Origin: Ophioderma brevispina
Lineage: Eukaryota > Echinodermata > Ophiuroidea > Amphilepidida > Ophiodermatidae
Assembly: GCA_023653785.1 (NCBI GenBank)
Contig: JAMKCH010035268.1
Location: 105,055 to 169,054, forward strand
Length of the DNA: 64,000 nucleotides
Direction: 5' to 3'
Of this stretch, positions 47,202-58,056 are shown one piece after another; position 1 is the first letter of the stretch; each line of letters begins with the position of its first letter. Below the pieces are notes generated by a model. That model saw only the letters and a program-made list of their open reading frames with translations. It made no database searches and had not been told where the DNA came from. Both the position numbers and the translations under genes were made by a program.

Positions 47202-47512
47202 GTGGTTGTTTTTTGGAACCTACTATAACTGATGAAAGCACAGCAAAGACGAAAGTCACCTGGGTTGCACCTAAAGGGGCTGAGGAACGCCCACCGAAAG
47301 GATATATTATTGAATATAGGAAGATCGGGAGTTGGACGGGCACATGGAATAGAGCGAATGGGGCTTTAGTTTCAGGATGCACCGAATATGCAACTACAAA
47401 AGTACCCAAAAAGGCAAACAGTACCAAATACGTTTTAGCTGAGATGGATGATGGATTGAGACATGAAAGTAGAATTGTGACAGTCACAGACTTCAGACCA
47501 GTAATTGTCTGA
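47202..47512 (+). CDS. Fibronectin type III domain exon
   Basis: The acceptor 'ctgaaaacag' (AG at 47200-47201) is followed by a phase-1 exon open for about 103 codons. The peptide shows the FN3 pattern: 'EPTITDE', 'KVTWVAPKG' (conserved Trp of strand B), 'PPKGYIIEYRKIG' (strand C), 'TKYVLAEMDDG' (strand F Tyr) and 'RIVTVTDF' (strand G). It ends in a TGA at 47510-47512 with no clear downstream donor, so either this is a terminal exon or a donor within it was missed. FN3 modules are extracellular beta-sandwiches in adhesion molecules, receptors and phosphatases, or intracellular in titin-like proteins. The full protein is not identified. Confidence 0.7.
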
Positions 47513-48266
47513 AGTATGACCATTTTTGACATTACTTTTTCTTTTCATCGCCTTCGCGCCAGCCCTTAGGGTGTTTTAACGTGTAGTTCCAGCCATGTGA
47601 ACCTGTAACCGTTGTGTTTATGTTATTCTTTGTTATGGCAACATTTTGAAAACGAATTGATAAAATAGTTATAAAAAGGTGAATAGACCAACAAACCTGG
47701 GGCTTTTTTAGCCCACCCTTACTTCTGTGCACATACAATAAAGATGTCGAACGAGGGCGCTCTTACGCATATCGAACGGTCCACCACTGACCATTGAAGA
47801 ATCTATACAGGTCAGTGGGTCACACACAGACTTGACTAAAGACTAGGCCTGGTCACGAATATTTAAATCTAAATGACCGTTATTGGAAATTACACTGTTG
47901 CAGCAGGGTATTCCACTAACCACGACGGATTTTGAAGTCAATAATTTATTTAAAAATTATCATGATATTACTAAGATGTATTGAACTAAGGTTTAAGAGA
48001 TGATTTTGTAATGTAATCTGAGACAGAGACTGCCATTATAAATACACGTAGCATTTTCCCCAAATTACCGTTTGGAAACCCCCAAAGCCCAAATCGAACA
48101 GGTCGTGTCCTACCCCCCTATAAAACTGAACTGTAGACATTAGTACTATGCTGTCGATAACTTCTTTATAGATTTTATAGTAATAATTTGCATGTGCTGT
48201 GAACATTTGAATGACAGGAAAAGAATATAATATGCAAACATCGGTTGTTTTTTTTGCTTATCATAG
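47513..48266. other. Putative intron or spacer between FN3 exons
   Basis: No coding or repeat feature recognised. It ends in the polypyrimidine tract 'ttttttttgcttatcatag' that serves the next exon. Confidence 0.4.
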
Positions 48267-48541
48267 CTCCGGGCCCTCCTGAAAACCTAGGTTATCTATA
48301 TCAGACAGTTCCTCCCGTATCTCGATCACTTGGACTCCGAGCGAGGTCGAGGCGGGCAATCAAATTAATTACAACATTGAATGCGGAGAAGCAAGTCAAC
48401 AGAAATGGAAAATAGCCAACCACAATAAGGTATCAGCTACAAATTTACCGCTGTAGGGTTTTACATTGGATTCCTGATATCAATTTTCGTGTCCACTGCT
48501 GAGATCAATGGAATTAAAGGCCCAACGAGTGAATATTCGAC
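48267..48541 (+). pseudogene. Second FN3 exon, frameshifted
   Basis: The acceptor has an excellent polypyrimidine tract (ending at 48266) and the donor is 'GACTG|GTAAGTG'. In three frames it reads 'APGPPENLGYL', then 'ISDSSSRISITWTPSEVEAG' with 'NQINYNIECGE', then 'ISIFVSTAEINGIKGPTSEY'. This is a typical phase-1 FN3 exon with the strand-B Trp and the 'Y-x-I-x-C' strand. Two indels, near 48300-48305 and 48451-48456, break it. Intact splice sites with a broken frame suggest either recent pseudogenisation or base-calling errors. Confidence 0.65.
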
Positions 48542-48887
48542 TGGTAAGTGTTATCAGCTGGTTATTACTACTTCTACTACAATTACTAGAGAACTAGAGA
48601 ACCAAAAGTGCAGTCATTAACAAAGCCTTAAAATGTGAAAATCTGCTGGTAGTGACAAACTACACATCACATCACATCATGTTCAGACATTTTTACATAT
48701 TTCTTTCTAATCTATGGGTTTGTAAATTATAAATATATATCTGACATGAATAGTTTAAGCATGTCACTTCATGCATATTGTCCGGGGTATGGTTTCATTT
48801 GGAGTGGATGTGTAGGTACCGACATTTTCAAAAGCCGAAGAGGTATCACAAGTTCTAAGTTCCCTAACATTATCCTTAACTTACGAA

Positions 48888-50163
48888 ATAGAAACGCATG
48901 ATTTCAACAAAATCCCAATGAAAATGACAGAGGATGCTCTTCTGTCCATCTTATGAGAAAATGATAGAAATCCAATCGCGCATACCAACACGGACCTCTC
49001 ATTTGAATGAAAAGTGTCAATAAAAAGTTGCAGTAAATAGCATTGCTCCATTTTACTGGTTTTGATCATTACTTTAAATGGTAGAATGGCAATCCATTTT
49101 GTATCTAATCTAAAAGGATTACACAGCTGGCTTTATTACTACGGCAAGGTCTTGGGTATTAATACCGTAACAGGCGAGTGGGGTGCGGGTGGGGAAGGGC
49201 AGGGGGCTTTGACCGGGAAAAAATTTAAAAATCATGCTAAATCAGCCCTTTTTTGCCTGCTCACTGAGAAATTTTCACGTCCAACCAAGAAAATCTTCCT
49301 AAAAAACCACCTCAAACCGGGAAAATCAGCCTCAAAACCGGGAATTTTCCCCCTCGTACAAGTGACCACTGTTATGCTTGTGTCAGTCACGTTTCTGTTC
49401 CAGATTTAAACATGGCGGGTATAGTGCTCAATGTGTATGGCAATCGGTTGGCTTGACGAAGGTGTAGCGGTGAAAGAAGTCGCTCGACGATTGGGTTGTT
49501 CCCCCCCAAATGTTACATTAGTTTGCATTTTCTCCGCATTTTCTTGTCATCTTGCATTAAAAGTTCTGCGATTATCTGTAAGATTACAAAGATTGCATCT
49601 TATTTTTAGTTAAACATCCTTTTAGACAAGGAAACGTTTGTAAGGTAAAGTTATTTAAGAAATAAAGGGTGATGCAGTATCCTGTATGGGCGAATAATGT
49701 GTCCGAGGTCGGAAAGAAATAAATAATGGACGAGGCGCAGCCGAGTCCATTATTTTATTTTTTCCGGCCGAGGATACATTATGAGCCCATAAATAATACT
49801 GCAAACCTTTATTTCTATTCTATTACCGAAAACAGCGTGATATAATGAGAAAATGCATTCGCGGCCCATTATTGCAGAATAATGGGCAGTAAACTGACCA
49901 ATCAGAATGCTGCATTTTCAATAATGGGCAGCAGAGGTAATAGAATAACAAATGAAAGTCTACCTGCCTTGCAGGATCACTCAAACATGTACATTGCAGC
50001 AATGCTATTTATTGTCATTTTTAATTGGCACTTTTTTATTCAAATGAGGTATTGTTGGTATGCGTGATTGGATTTTCTATAGTTTTTTTTCACAAGATGG
50101 GCAGAAGAGCGTCCCCTGTCATTTGCATTTGGGATTTTGTTAAAAAATTGTGTACTTGTATTT
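48888..50163. mobile_element. Large foldback element with nested hairpin
   Basis: The left arm (about 48888-49052) and right arm (about 49994-50163) are inverted copies, judged roughly 80% alike by eye. Paired words are 'caaaatccc', 'gctcttctg.ccatctt', 'cgcataccaaca', 'ctcatttgaat' and 'aaatagcattgct'. The centre contains the palindrome at 49661-49815. No transposase was found. An open frame at 49062..49409 has no recognised domain. Confidence 0.7.
49661..49815. repeat. Nested palindrome with GAGGCGCAGCC core
   Basis: 'aataaagg.tgatgcagtat' and 'aataatggac' on the left are mirrored by 'gtccattatt' and 'atactgcaaacctttatt' on the right, around a core 'gaggcgcagccgag' at about 49732-49745. 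A shorter inverted pair 'attctattacc' (about 49818) and 'ggtaatagaat' (about 49936) follows. Confidence 0.75.
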
Positions 50164-50600
50164 CATTAATTATGAAACACAATAGCTCGTACTCAAACAA
50201 ATCAAGTTTAACTCATTGGGCAACAACGTCACCCGTACATGTCAGTAAGGAATAGAGCGTCATTGATTGCCCACATATATCAAAGGAACTCATAAACGCC
50301 CATATATGGAAAAGCAACCACGCGCGAAGAAATTTTCGCAATCACAAACAAAATTCGGCAGTACAATCTGTACAAGGCTGTCTGACCTCAAACACCTGTG
50401 TTCGAATCCGACACTAAAAATAGCTATGCTGGCTATGATTTCAACTGTATGACAGTGCGTTTGGTCAAAATTACTAATGACGGTAGTTCGCTGGTGATAT
50501 AATTCAGATTCAGACTACCTTGAACAAGGCTACTACGGATAGGGCCCAAATCCGCTGCTATTCCCACTTGCGCATGATTCCGTTTACAAACAATGCTGGT
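50164..50600. other. Spacer upstream of NHL segment
   Basis: No recognisable RING, B-box or coiled-coil exon, which a full TRIM protein would need upstream. Confidence 0.45.
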
Positions 50601-50639
50601 AACTCTTTACGAATTACTGTACTAGATTAATATTTGTTA

Positions 50640-51510
50640 CATCTTTAACACAGAGTATCGATGTGCTTTTGCAAGATGGGCATATGAGAGGAGGCTTGGC
50701 ATGAAAAATGGTCATGGCATTTAATTTCTCCATGGGGGTTGCACTATGCCCCGATGGTGACGTTGCTGTAGTAGACGCCGATGCAGCCAAAGTGAAGGTG
50801 TATAGCATTGATGGAAACTGCAAAATGAGCCTGAATACCCAGCATGGCTTGAATGAGATGCAGGTATCAAACCTGGGGGGATCGCGTTCACTCCCAGGGA
50901 ACATACTTTATTACCGATAACAATGGCATCCGCAAGATGAAAATGAGAAAAATAAAAATCCTCAAAGAGGCGTCTCTTCAGACCTGTAAACTCCGCAAGG
51001 CTCGGCTGATGTCGAAGGTGCCAAAGGACTAACAATATAGCGATTGCCATTTGATGGTGGGGGTGAAAAAACAAAAATGAGATGTATATCAGTAAACACG
51101 ATAGAAATGGGGATCATCTTCACAGCATTCAAATCAACACACCGCCGTATCACCTGGCAGTGACCCCTAAGGGTGATATCATCATCAGTTCTGGGCCCCC
51201 TTCATGCACAGTCAGACTTGTAGATAACTCGGGAAGCGATGTCTGTACACTAGCACGTCCTTCTTCTGCGGCAAACTGGAATCCAAACGGTGTTTTCTGC
51301 TGCAAGGATACTATCTTCGTTGCCAACTGTGAAGATCTCCCATCAGGCGGAATCTACTGTTACTCATTGTCAGGTGTCTACTTGGGTCGTATAAATCACA
51401 AGGAGGTGACGTATCCTAGATGTCTGGTGGTGACAGAGGATGGGAACAGATTGGTAATCACTACTAGAGATGGCGTACATGTTTTGATAAGGCAGAAAAG
51501 TCTTATGTGA
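50640..51510 (+). pseudogene. NHL-repeat C-terminal segment of a TRIM2/3-like protein
   Basis: The text begins 'LLQDGHMRGGLA', then 'GVALCPDGDVAVVDADAAKV' with 'KVYSIDGNCKMSL', then in shifted frames 'TYFITDNNGIRKMK' and 'ADVEGAKGLTI'. An uninterrupted 142-codon end (51082..51507, stop 51508-51510) follows, containing 'YISKHDRNGDHLHSIQI', 'PPYHLAVTPKGDIIIS', 'NPNGVFCCKDTIFVAN', 'GGIYCYSLSGVYLGRI' and 'GNRLVITTRDGVHVL'. These are repeated NHL beta-propeller blades, as in TRIM2/TRIM3-like proteins that are abundant in echinoderm and cephalochordate genomes. In TRIM proteins the propeller binds protein or RNA partners. The middle (about 50870-51060) needs at least three frame changes, and no RING or B-box lies nearby. 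It is probably a pseudogene, although the intact last exon part is notable. Confidence 0.75.
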
Positions 51511-52594
51511 TAAATTTAAGAAAAACCACAATGTGTAGGCCAAGACATCCTAAATTTATGTTGACGTAACCATTTTGGTTTTACACGTAATTACGAAATC
51601 CCGACAAAAAAATCTATGTATGATGCATGTATATTGTCAAGCAATATCTCGTTCCATTAGAGTCCGAGAGTACCCTCTACTGTAAGGGTTGTTCATTTTG
51701 TTGTATAGTGACATAATAGCAAAATATTTCCTTAGCTATATATGAAATATACATACTCGTGCTTTCGATTTTTGTGGCAAAACGTTTCCTTTTGTTTGAG
51801 ACCGTGCTTCATATAGCATCGGTTCCATCTGTTTTTACCAGGTTTTGTTTATATATTTTATATTAGGTTCGGTGTGATTCCGGTGATGTTGATATACTGC
51901 ATCTTGTTTTATTGACAAATTCAATGAAGCGTATGATGAATGTTTTGCTGCGATAACTTTGAAGAAAATGTACATAAAAAACAGTCTCCGTCTTTTTTAG
52001 GTTCAATTTCAGGGTTAGGTTCATTTATTTTATTCAGAACAACGATCAAGATACAGATCAATGATACAATACAATATATTACAAGTAGATAAGGGTTATA
52101 AAGTTATATGTTGAATGAGATGATACAGCAAAATAGTATTAAAATAATAATAATATAACCATATGTACCTTACAATGTGATTTTTTTCTTAATGGGGAGA
52201 GATCAAAATAAACCCCGAGGGGGCTTGAATCTTTGATCCCACCCTTACCCATAATGATAAAAAAACCACAGATTTTATTAATGTGGATAAACATTAAATT
52301 TCAGGACAATAGCTTAGGAAGGGGAAATACATACAGTTTTAAAAAAAGAGAAAATCCTAAGGGGAGACACTATAAGACAGGACAGACATCGACGGAGGGG
52401 ACAGAAAAAAAAAACACACAACGTTAAGTGACAAGGATGGGCTATGGGAAGCGAGGTGGATGCCACTGCAAGGAATACAAGCAAGACCAGAAATAATGAC
52501 ATGTATGTGCAGGAGGTATCAACCATTATAATCACAAATTACATTTTATATTTGAGTTTGAAACAACTGAGGGGTTTACTTCATGTGAGTACCT
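51511..52594. other. 3' flank of NHL segment, intergenic
   Basis: AT-rich. An AATAAA at about 52208 is present but too far from the stop to assign. No gene recognised. Confidence 0.4.
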
Positions 52595-52598
52595 TTAA

Positions 52599-52933
52599 AG
52601 GTGCAACGAGAGATTTGGAAGGCACCCATATATTGTGTCATATGTGATGGTTTCATATAGATAAGACCCCAGTAGATTTCTTACCTTGTCTTTGATTACA
52701 GAAATGCCTTGAAAGTGAACACAAAAGGCTTAATTTCAATATAAAACATAAGTTGAATTTTGTATTTGCTCCTATAGGAAATTAGAAATTTCAAAATTGT
52801 TGTATTAAGCAAACTTTTTCAGCTTAATCCTTTCACATGGGAACATTTTTGATAGAAAGCTTTACATTAGTGCAAAAATCTGAATTTTCACATTTTTAGG
52901 GACACCTGTTATGTGAAATCTCTCGTTACACCT
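52599..52933. mobile_element. 335-bp TTAA-flanked MITE
   Basis: Termini 'AGGTGCAACGAGAGATTT' (left) and the complement 'AGGTGTAACGAGAGATTT' (right) match at 17 of 18 positions. TTAA flanks both sides (52595-52598 and 52934-52937). The interior is AT-rich and non-coding. A TTAA target site with AGG termini suggests the Kolobok superfamily, with piggyBac as the alternative. It differs in sequence from the other TTAA MITE family in this window. Confidence 0.85.
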
Positions 52934-52937
52934 TTAA

Positions 52938-54100
52938 GTTTTTTCCAAGAGGCAGTACCAATAATTTTGATTGAGTTTCTGATTAATGTGGAACGGCATT
53001 TTGGAATCTGGTAATGATATATACTTCTTGTATTACAATTGTGAACTTCAAAATTTTTGTGTAAAGAAACCAAACGAGTTTGAAAGATCCTTTTTGGAGT
53101 AGCGATACATGAAGAGCAGTTTGAAGTTTGTTTATGTCAAATATGTTTAAGGTTTTTAATTTATAGAAGAGTGGTTTGGAGTCAGGACGTTAAGGATAGC
53201 TTGTACATATGGTCATTTTAATTTAAAGACTTTGTCTAGCTTCGTTGTTTCTGCCCTGATCCACGGGCATAGAGTTTGATGTTTAGGATATGTAAGAGCC
53301 CAGGCTATCTTACAATATGAAATATAAGGAAGAGTGTGTTGTAAAGTGAAACCAAGATTTTGGAAGGAAAGATGTGTTAGAGTTTTTTTTATGGATGCCA
53401 ACACCTTTGGGAACATGATTTGTTGTTTATTAATGTGATTTTTCAAGAGTGATATTGATTTATGTTGTGTATATTTTTGTTTTTGCTAGTGTGAAAGTGA
53501 GCGTAATTAGTTTTGCTAACATTCAAAGTGTGTTTATGCCCGGATTTAAAGGATAAAGGAATATGCTGATATCATCTGCAAAGAGGGCCGAGGAAAAGTG
53601 TTTGAAGCTTTTGGATGTAATTTATGACAAAACTAGAATAAAACAAAAAATATCACCGGCGACACACTTTTGCAACTAATTTGTATTATTTATACCACTG
53701 GTTTCATCCTGCGTAAATTTTACGAAATTTCATTGCGGGCAAATAGGATTTTTCCTAAAAAATATAGTTTAACACGTGTCTCTATGGAAAAAAGACATAT
53801 AGAGGGCGCTATAACATACAAGAGGGCGCCATGACCGCACATGAACAAATTACCTATCGTTGGAAAGAGGTGATATGTGGCTTTAAGATGGCATTAATTA
53901 TTTTGATGTAATTTTACACAATTACCACAAAAATTGGGGAGTTTTGTTGCGATTTTATTGATACGCACTGTATATAAATAAATAAATGAGAGAAATTAGA
54001 GCTACTTAAACCTCTTGTGAATTACTTCCATGAAGAATTATAAATACGACAGAAATTGATGACAGCGCGGACGTTGCATTATTAATCGCAAAATGAACTT
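52938..54100. other. Intergenic DNA
   Basis: No gene recognised. Two 'agagggcgc' words at about 53799 and 53820 lie 21 bp apart. Confidence 0.4.
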
Positions 54101-54173
54101 GCTGTTGATGGGACTCGAATCCACAACCTTCCGTTTAGTTCGGATGCGCTACTCCCATTGCGCCACCACTGAC
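54101..54173 (-). pseudogene. tRNA-like sequence (tRNA pseudogene or SINE head)
   Basis: On the minus strand, the A-box 'TGGCGCAATGG' and B-box 'GATTCGAGTCC' are well formed and correctly spaced. The anticodon arm is a 4-bp stem TCCG/CGGA with the 7-base loop AACTAAA, giving a CTA anticodon position (complement of UAG). The T-arm has one mismatch, and the acceptor stem pairs at only about 4 of 7 positions, so it is unlikely to be a working tRNA. Confidence 0.6.
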
Positions 54174-55299
54174 GTAGACTGCCATTTGGTCCAATTCCAC
54201 TAGCAGCCGGCAACCTCCCGCTGTGCATGATACACAACTCAGCTCATGCACTGCGTTTACTAAAAACACGGATAGTTACTTCGGATTTCCCAATAAAAAT
54301 CGAAGACCGTGTATAAATTTTTGGTCTAAAATAGTTCCTTTTATACCACCTGAAACCGTTAAGCAGAAAAACTTCAACCGGTCCACAATTTTGTTGTTCG
54401 CAACCTTAGTATTAAACCCGGATAGCAAATTTCCACAGACGTCTACTAAAGTCTGTTGAAGAAACTCTATTTGAGCAATGACAGTCATAACAATTGCTCA
54501 GAAGGACGTTGTTGGCTGCTGTGGTTCCAATTCGAGTTTCTACACCATAGCGTTCGAAGCGTAATGCCGTCCATATCGCGAGGTTATCAGCATTCTGATA
54601 CACAAGCAACTCGAAATAATTTCAAGACATAGACCAACTTGGTGTTAACACACCAATGTGAACTCGCGCACGGGCTTGATGTGCAATAAACCCGAATGGA
54701 ACTGTCTACCTGAAACCCTCCGTCAATTATCATTACAACTAACGCATTTAAAGAAGAAAGAGAAAACGACCAAGTATCTACAGGATAAACCAACCCTCAA
54801 GAATCAACTAACGTCTAGCCGCACTCACTACCTCGCGTTTGACCTCTACTTTCGGGGAGGGGGTGCGGAGTACCAGTGTCAAAAGTCAAAGGGATGGTTG
54901 GTTCATTTTGATGAGTTGCTATAATGAAAGAGTCTTGACCGCCATCCGTATGAGACCATAGACAATGTTGAGTATACGCCACCAACCTGGCCAACAGAGC
55001 CTTGTTCAACTCAACATGTATCGTCATTAATATGTTATCGTTATCACAAAAAGGGTATTAAATGAAATCTATTCATAATTATTGGTCAACTCAGCGATTG
55101 TTTTGTTTATATTCGAGCAGATGCCAACCAAATGTATGTTATATCTGAAAAAAAAATCTCAAATATGTAATATCTATGCCTCGTTCGCAACATTGGAAAA
55201 TCGCAGAGTAGTCTGGTGCTCGGCCCAAAGAACCTTGCAGGGACCTTGCTTCAAGAGTCCACACAAAATATTTTGATGTTTCTAGGCAGCATTGACCTC
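54174..55299. other. Intergenic DNA
   Basis: Open stretches on both strands (54223-54924) resemble no family. No splice-bounded exon was recognised. Confidence 0.4.
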
Positions 55300-55304
55300 T
55301 GAAT

Positions 55305-56045
55305 CTAAACTCTGGATTGATGCCACTTTGCATCCTTGACATTTTGAGATAGGGTAGGGGGGTAAATTAACAGGGGAAAATTTGTAAATGCTTCCATAAA
55401 TGGGTTTAAAAGGTGTATATACATGTCTGGTCCTAGGATTAAAAAAAAGTATTCTAGTTTTGCTAGATATGGACATTTACTTTTAACACAACAATGTCTA
55501 AAAGGGTCAAGGTCATCCTGGGGTAACCATTTAGAGATGCACAGATTCTTTTCAAATGGGCTCAAAATTCTTCATTCGTTTGATATTAATGTCAAATATA
55601 GGTTGTTAACACTTTGTGGGACATTTGTGTATAAATAGGGGGAAAATAATGGAGAGGGTCCCACAGGGTGATGATTGGGGGTTAATCATTTAGTCATGTT
55701 TAGATACCTTTAAGCAATGATGACAGAGGTAAATGTTTATTTTCTGTTTTAACATTCCCATACGAACATTTGAAAACCAATTTTGAAACCAAAATCGGAC
55801 GTTTTTGTAAATATTTAATCATGGATGACCTTGAACAAATTTGGTTCTGTATGTGTAAACACAAAAGGTTGCAGGTATAGCCAAACTATAATGTTTTTAA
55901 ACCTTAGGACAAGATAAACACTCCATACTATTTCACATCCACACGAAAAATTTACAAATTTTACCCCTGTTAAATTACCCATTCCCTTTCTCACAATGCT
56001 CAATGATGCCAAAGTGGCATTAGTCCAGATTTGGAAGCAGCAGGT
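55305..56045. mobile_element. Large foldback element
   Basis: The left arm (about 55305-55520) and right arm (about 55805-56045) are inverted copies. Paired words are 'tgatgccactttg' against 'caaagtggcatt', 'gggtaaattaacagggg' against 'cccctgttaaattaccc', 'aaaatttgtaaat' against 'atttacaaatttt', and 'caaggtcatcc' against 'ggatgaccttg'. It shares the arm vocabulary of the 13.5-kb element ('gggtttaaaag', 'ggattaaaaaaa', 'gaccttgaac'), so the two are probably one family. Confidence 0.75.
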
Positions 56046-56189
56046 CAATATTGCCTAGAACACATCAAAACAATTTGTGTGGACGGTTGCGCAAAGTCAT
56101 ATGGCTCGAGCACCGGACTACGGGTTGCTCTCTGAAGAATCTCTTATAGCCGCGGCAATAAAATGATGGAGTTAAGTATCCCAATTTCG

Positions 56190-56490
56190 CTCATTGTTTA
56201 TCATTATATAGAGAAAGATGTATAGATGAGGCAGGGGCAATCAAGGATTTTCAAGCAGCATGGTAGGAGGGAGATAGGATTGTAGTTTGAAAATAATGGG
56301 GTCATTCTTTTTTGAAAAATTAGGTGATTTTGCAATCTTGAGAGTGAAGGAAGATACCTGTGGAAAGTGAAAGGTTTTTTGAAAATATGAGCCAAAGTAG
56401 CCTAGAAATAAAGGGAGCAATTTCCTTGACTACACTTGGATGGATAGCATCAAAACCAGGACTCAATTTTTGAACTTTGGGGGGGGGCTG
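56190..56490 (-). pseudogene. Non-LTR RT fragment (motifs 0-1)
   Basis: On the minus strand, the frames give 'SPGFDAIHPSVVKEIAPFIS' (normally 'xPGxDGIxPxxLK'), 'RLLWLIFSKNLS', 'TGIF', and 'TPLFSNYNPISLLPCCLKIL' (motif 1, normally 'NYRPISLLPxxSKILE'). At least one frame change is needed. Downstream RT motifs are absent, so only the N-terminal part of an RT survives. Confidence 0.8.
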
Positions 56491-56828
56491 GTGATATCCA
56501 GATTTCCTTCTCCGAAACGGCGTGAAGAAAGATGGACGTTCAGAAGTTTTTTGTTTAGAAAAATCAGTGAATGAAGTTACAGGCCGACGAAGTGTTTAAT
56601 TGTACTGGCGAGTTCAGACTATTTCAAGCAAGTGATTTTTGTATTGCTGTCAAGAAAAGTTGGGATGGCTGTTTCATCAATTGTCATTGATGGTGCCCCG
56701 TGTACGTTTGTATTTTATTTTTTATTATTTATTATTTTTATTATTGTAATATTGTGTACATGAAATGCGGTAAAAGATAAGGTTTTATTTCTATAAAGTA
56801 ACATATTGTTTTGTCAGTTTCGTTACAA
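56491..56828. other. Spacer between RT fragment and foldback
   Basis: Probably an upstream continuation of the minus-strand LINE. No endonuclease motif was recognised. Confidence 0.35.
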
Positions 56829-58056
56829 TAGTCAGGTATAGCCTATTTCCAATTATGGCATGACCGTTAAATTGAGTATGGACACAATTTTTTTGCTGAA
56901 TGATAGATTAGGGTGTGAGAATAAGAATCTACCGGATGCCACCTGGGCATCCTTGAGCATTTTCAGAATTCAAGATGGGGCGTCGCCAAAATGAAAAATT
57001 ATCATACCAAAACCCATATCAAACTATCGAGTTACTAGATATCCTATAGGACCCAATGAACAAGTCATGGCACTTGCAACATTGAGTCATACTCCAAATC
57101 AAAATGGAAGCCAATCTAATAATTTTAAAATATGCCATAACAACAGCAAAGGATCTGAGATAAAAAAACATGAAGTACTTGGATGATGTTGATAACACAA
57201 TAAATATATTTGTAACATGACGTCAATCAATATGGCAGCCAAAAAGTGAAATATCTCAAAAAATACTGACACACAAATTTCTAAATATTACCTTTCAAGT
57301 ATAAATCATTGTGTCAATGAAACAATAGAAATGTAACCTTATGATAAAACCAAGTGATACCAGGTAATCCCGAAAATAAAATGAGAAAACAAATTATAAA
57401 TTGAGTGCAATAATGTGAATAAATGTTTCCTATGGTATTTCGACAATTTTCCACCATATTAGTTTTATTTCCGATTTTTTGCGCATTTAAAACAAATTGA
57501 ATATATGTTGTACATTGGTAGAATTAAAAGGTTACATTTCTATGTCATTGACAATTGATTTCGATTTGAAGGCTGTAATACTTATAAATTTGTGTCAAGT
57601 ATTTTTTGAAGATGTTCACGTTTTTTGGGTTGCCCATTTGATGACGTCATGGTACAATTAAAAGTATACGAAATACACTGATGGGTCTAACAAGACATAA
57701 CCTAAGTACTCACGTCTATTTTTATCGCAGGTATTGCTGTTAATAGGGCATATTTTAAAATTGGATTTGGCTTCCATTGTGAATGTTTGAAGTATGATTA
57801 ATGTTCACAAGGGGCCATACACTTGTTCATTGGAACTTATAGTATCTGGTATATAGAAACTCCATAGTTTGATAAATAGGGTGGAATAGATAATTATAAT
57901 TAGGGCGAGCGCCACCTTGGATTTCTCAAATGATGCGCAAGGATGCCCAGGTGGCACCGGCAGCTTCTTATTCTACACACCCTAATCTATCATTTTCAGC
58001 AAAACTAATTTTGGTCCATACTCAACTGTACGGCACATGAACGTGCTACCTGACTA
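56829..58056. mobile_element. 1.2-kb near-complete palindromic foldback element
   Basis: It begins 'tagtcaggta' (56829) and ends 'tacctgacta' (58056). Inverted matches continue almost to the centre near 57450: 'ttgagtatgga' against 'tccatactcaa', 'gatagattagggtgtg' against 'acaccctaatctatc', 'cacctgggcatccttg' against 'caaggatgcccaggtg', 'aaatatgcc' against 'ggcatattt', and 'atagaaatgtaacctt' against 'aaggttacatttctat'. The arms are about 580 bp with scattered differences. There is no transposase and no convincing target-site duplication. Confidence 0.85.
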
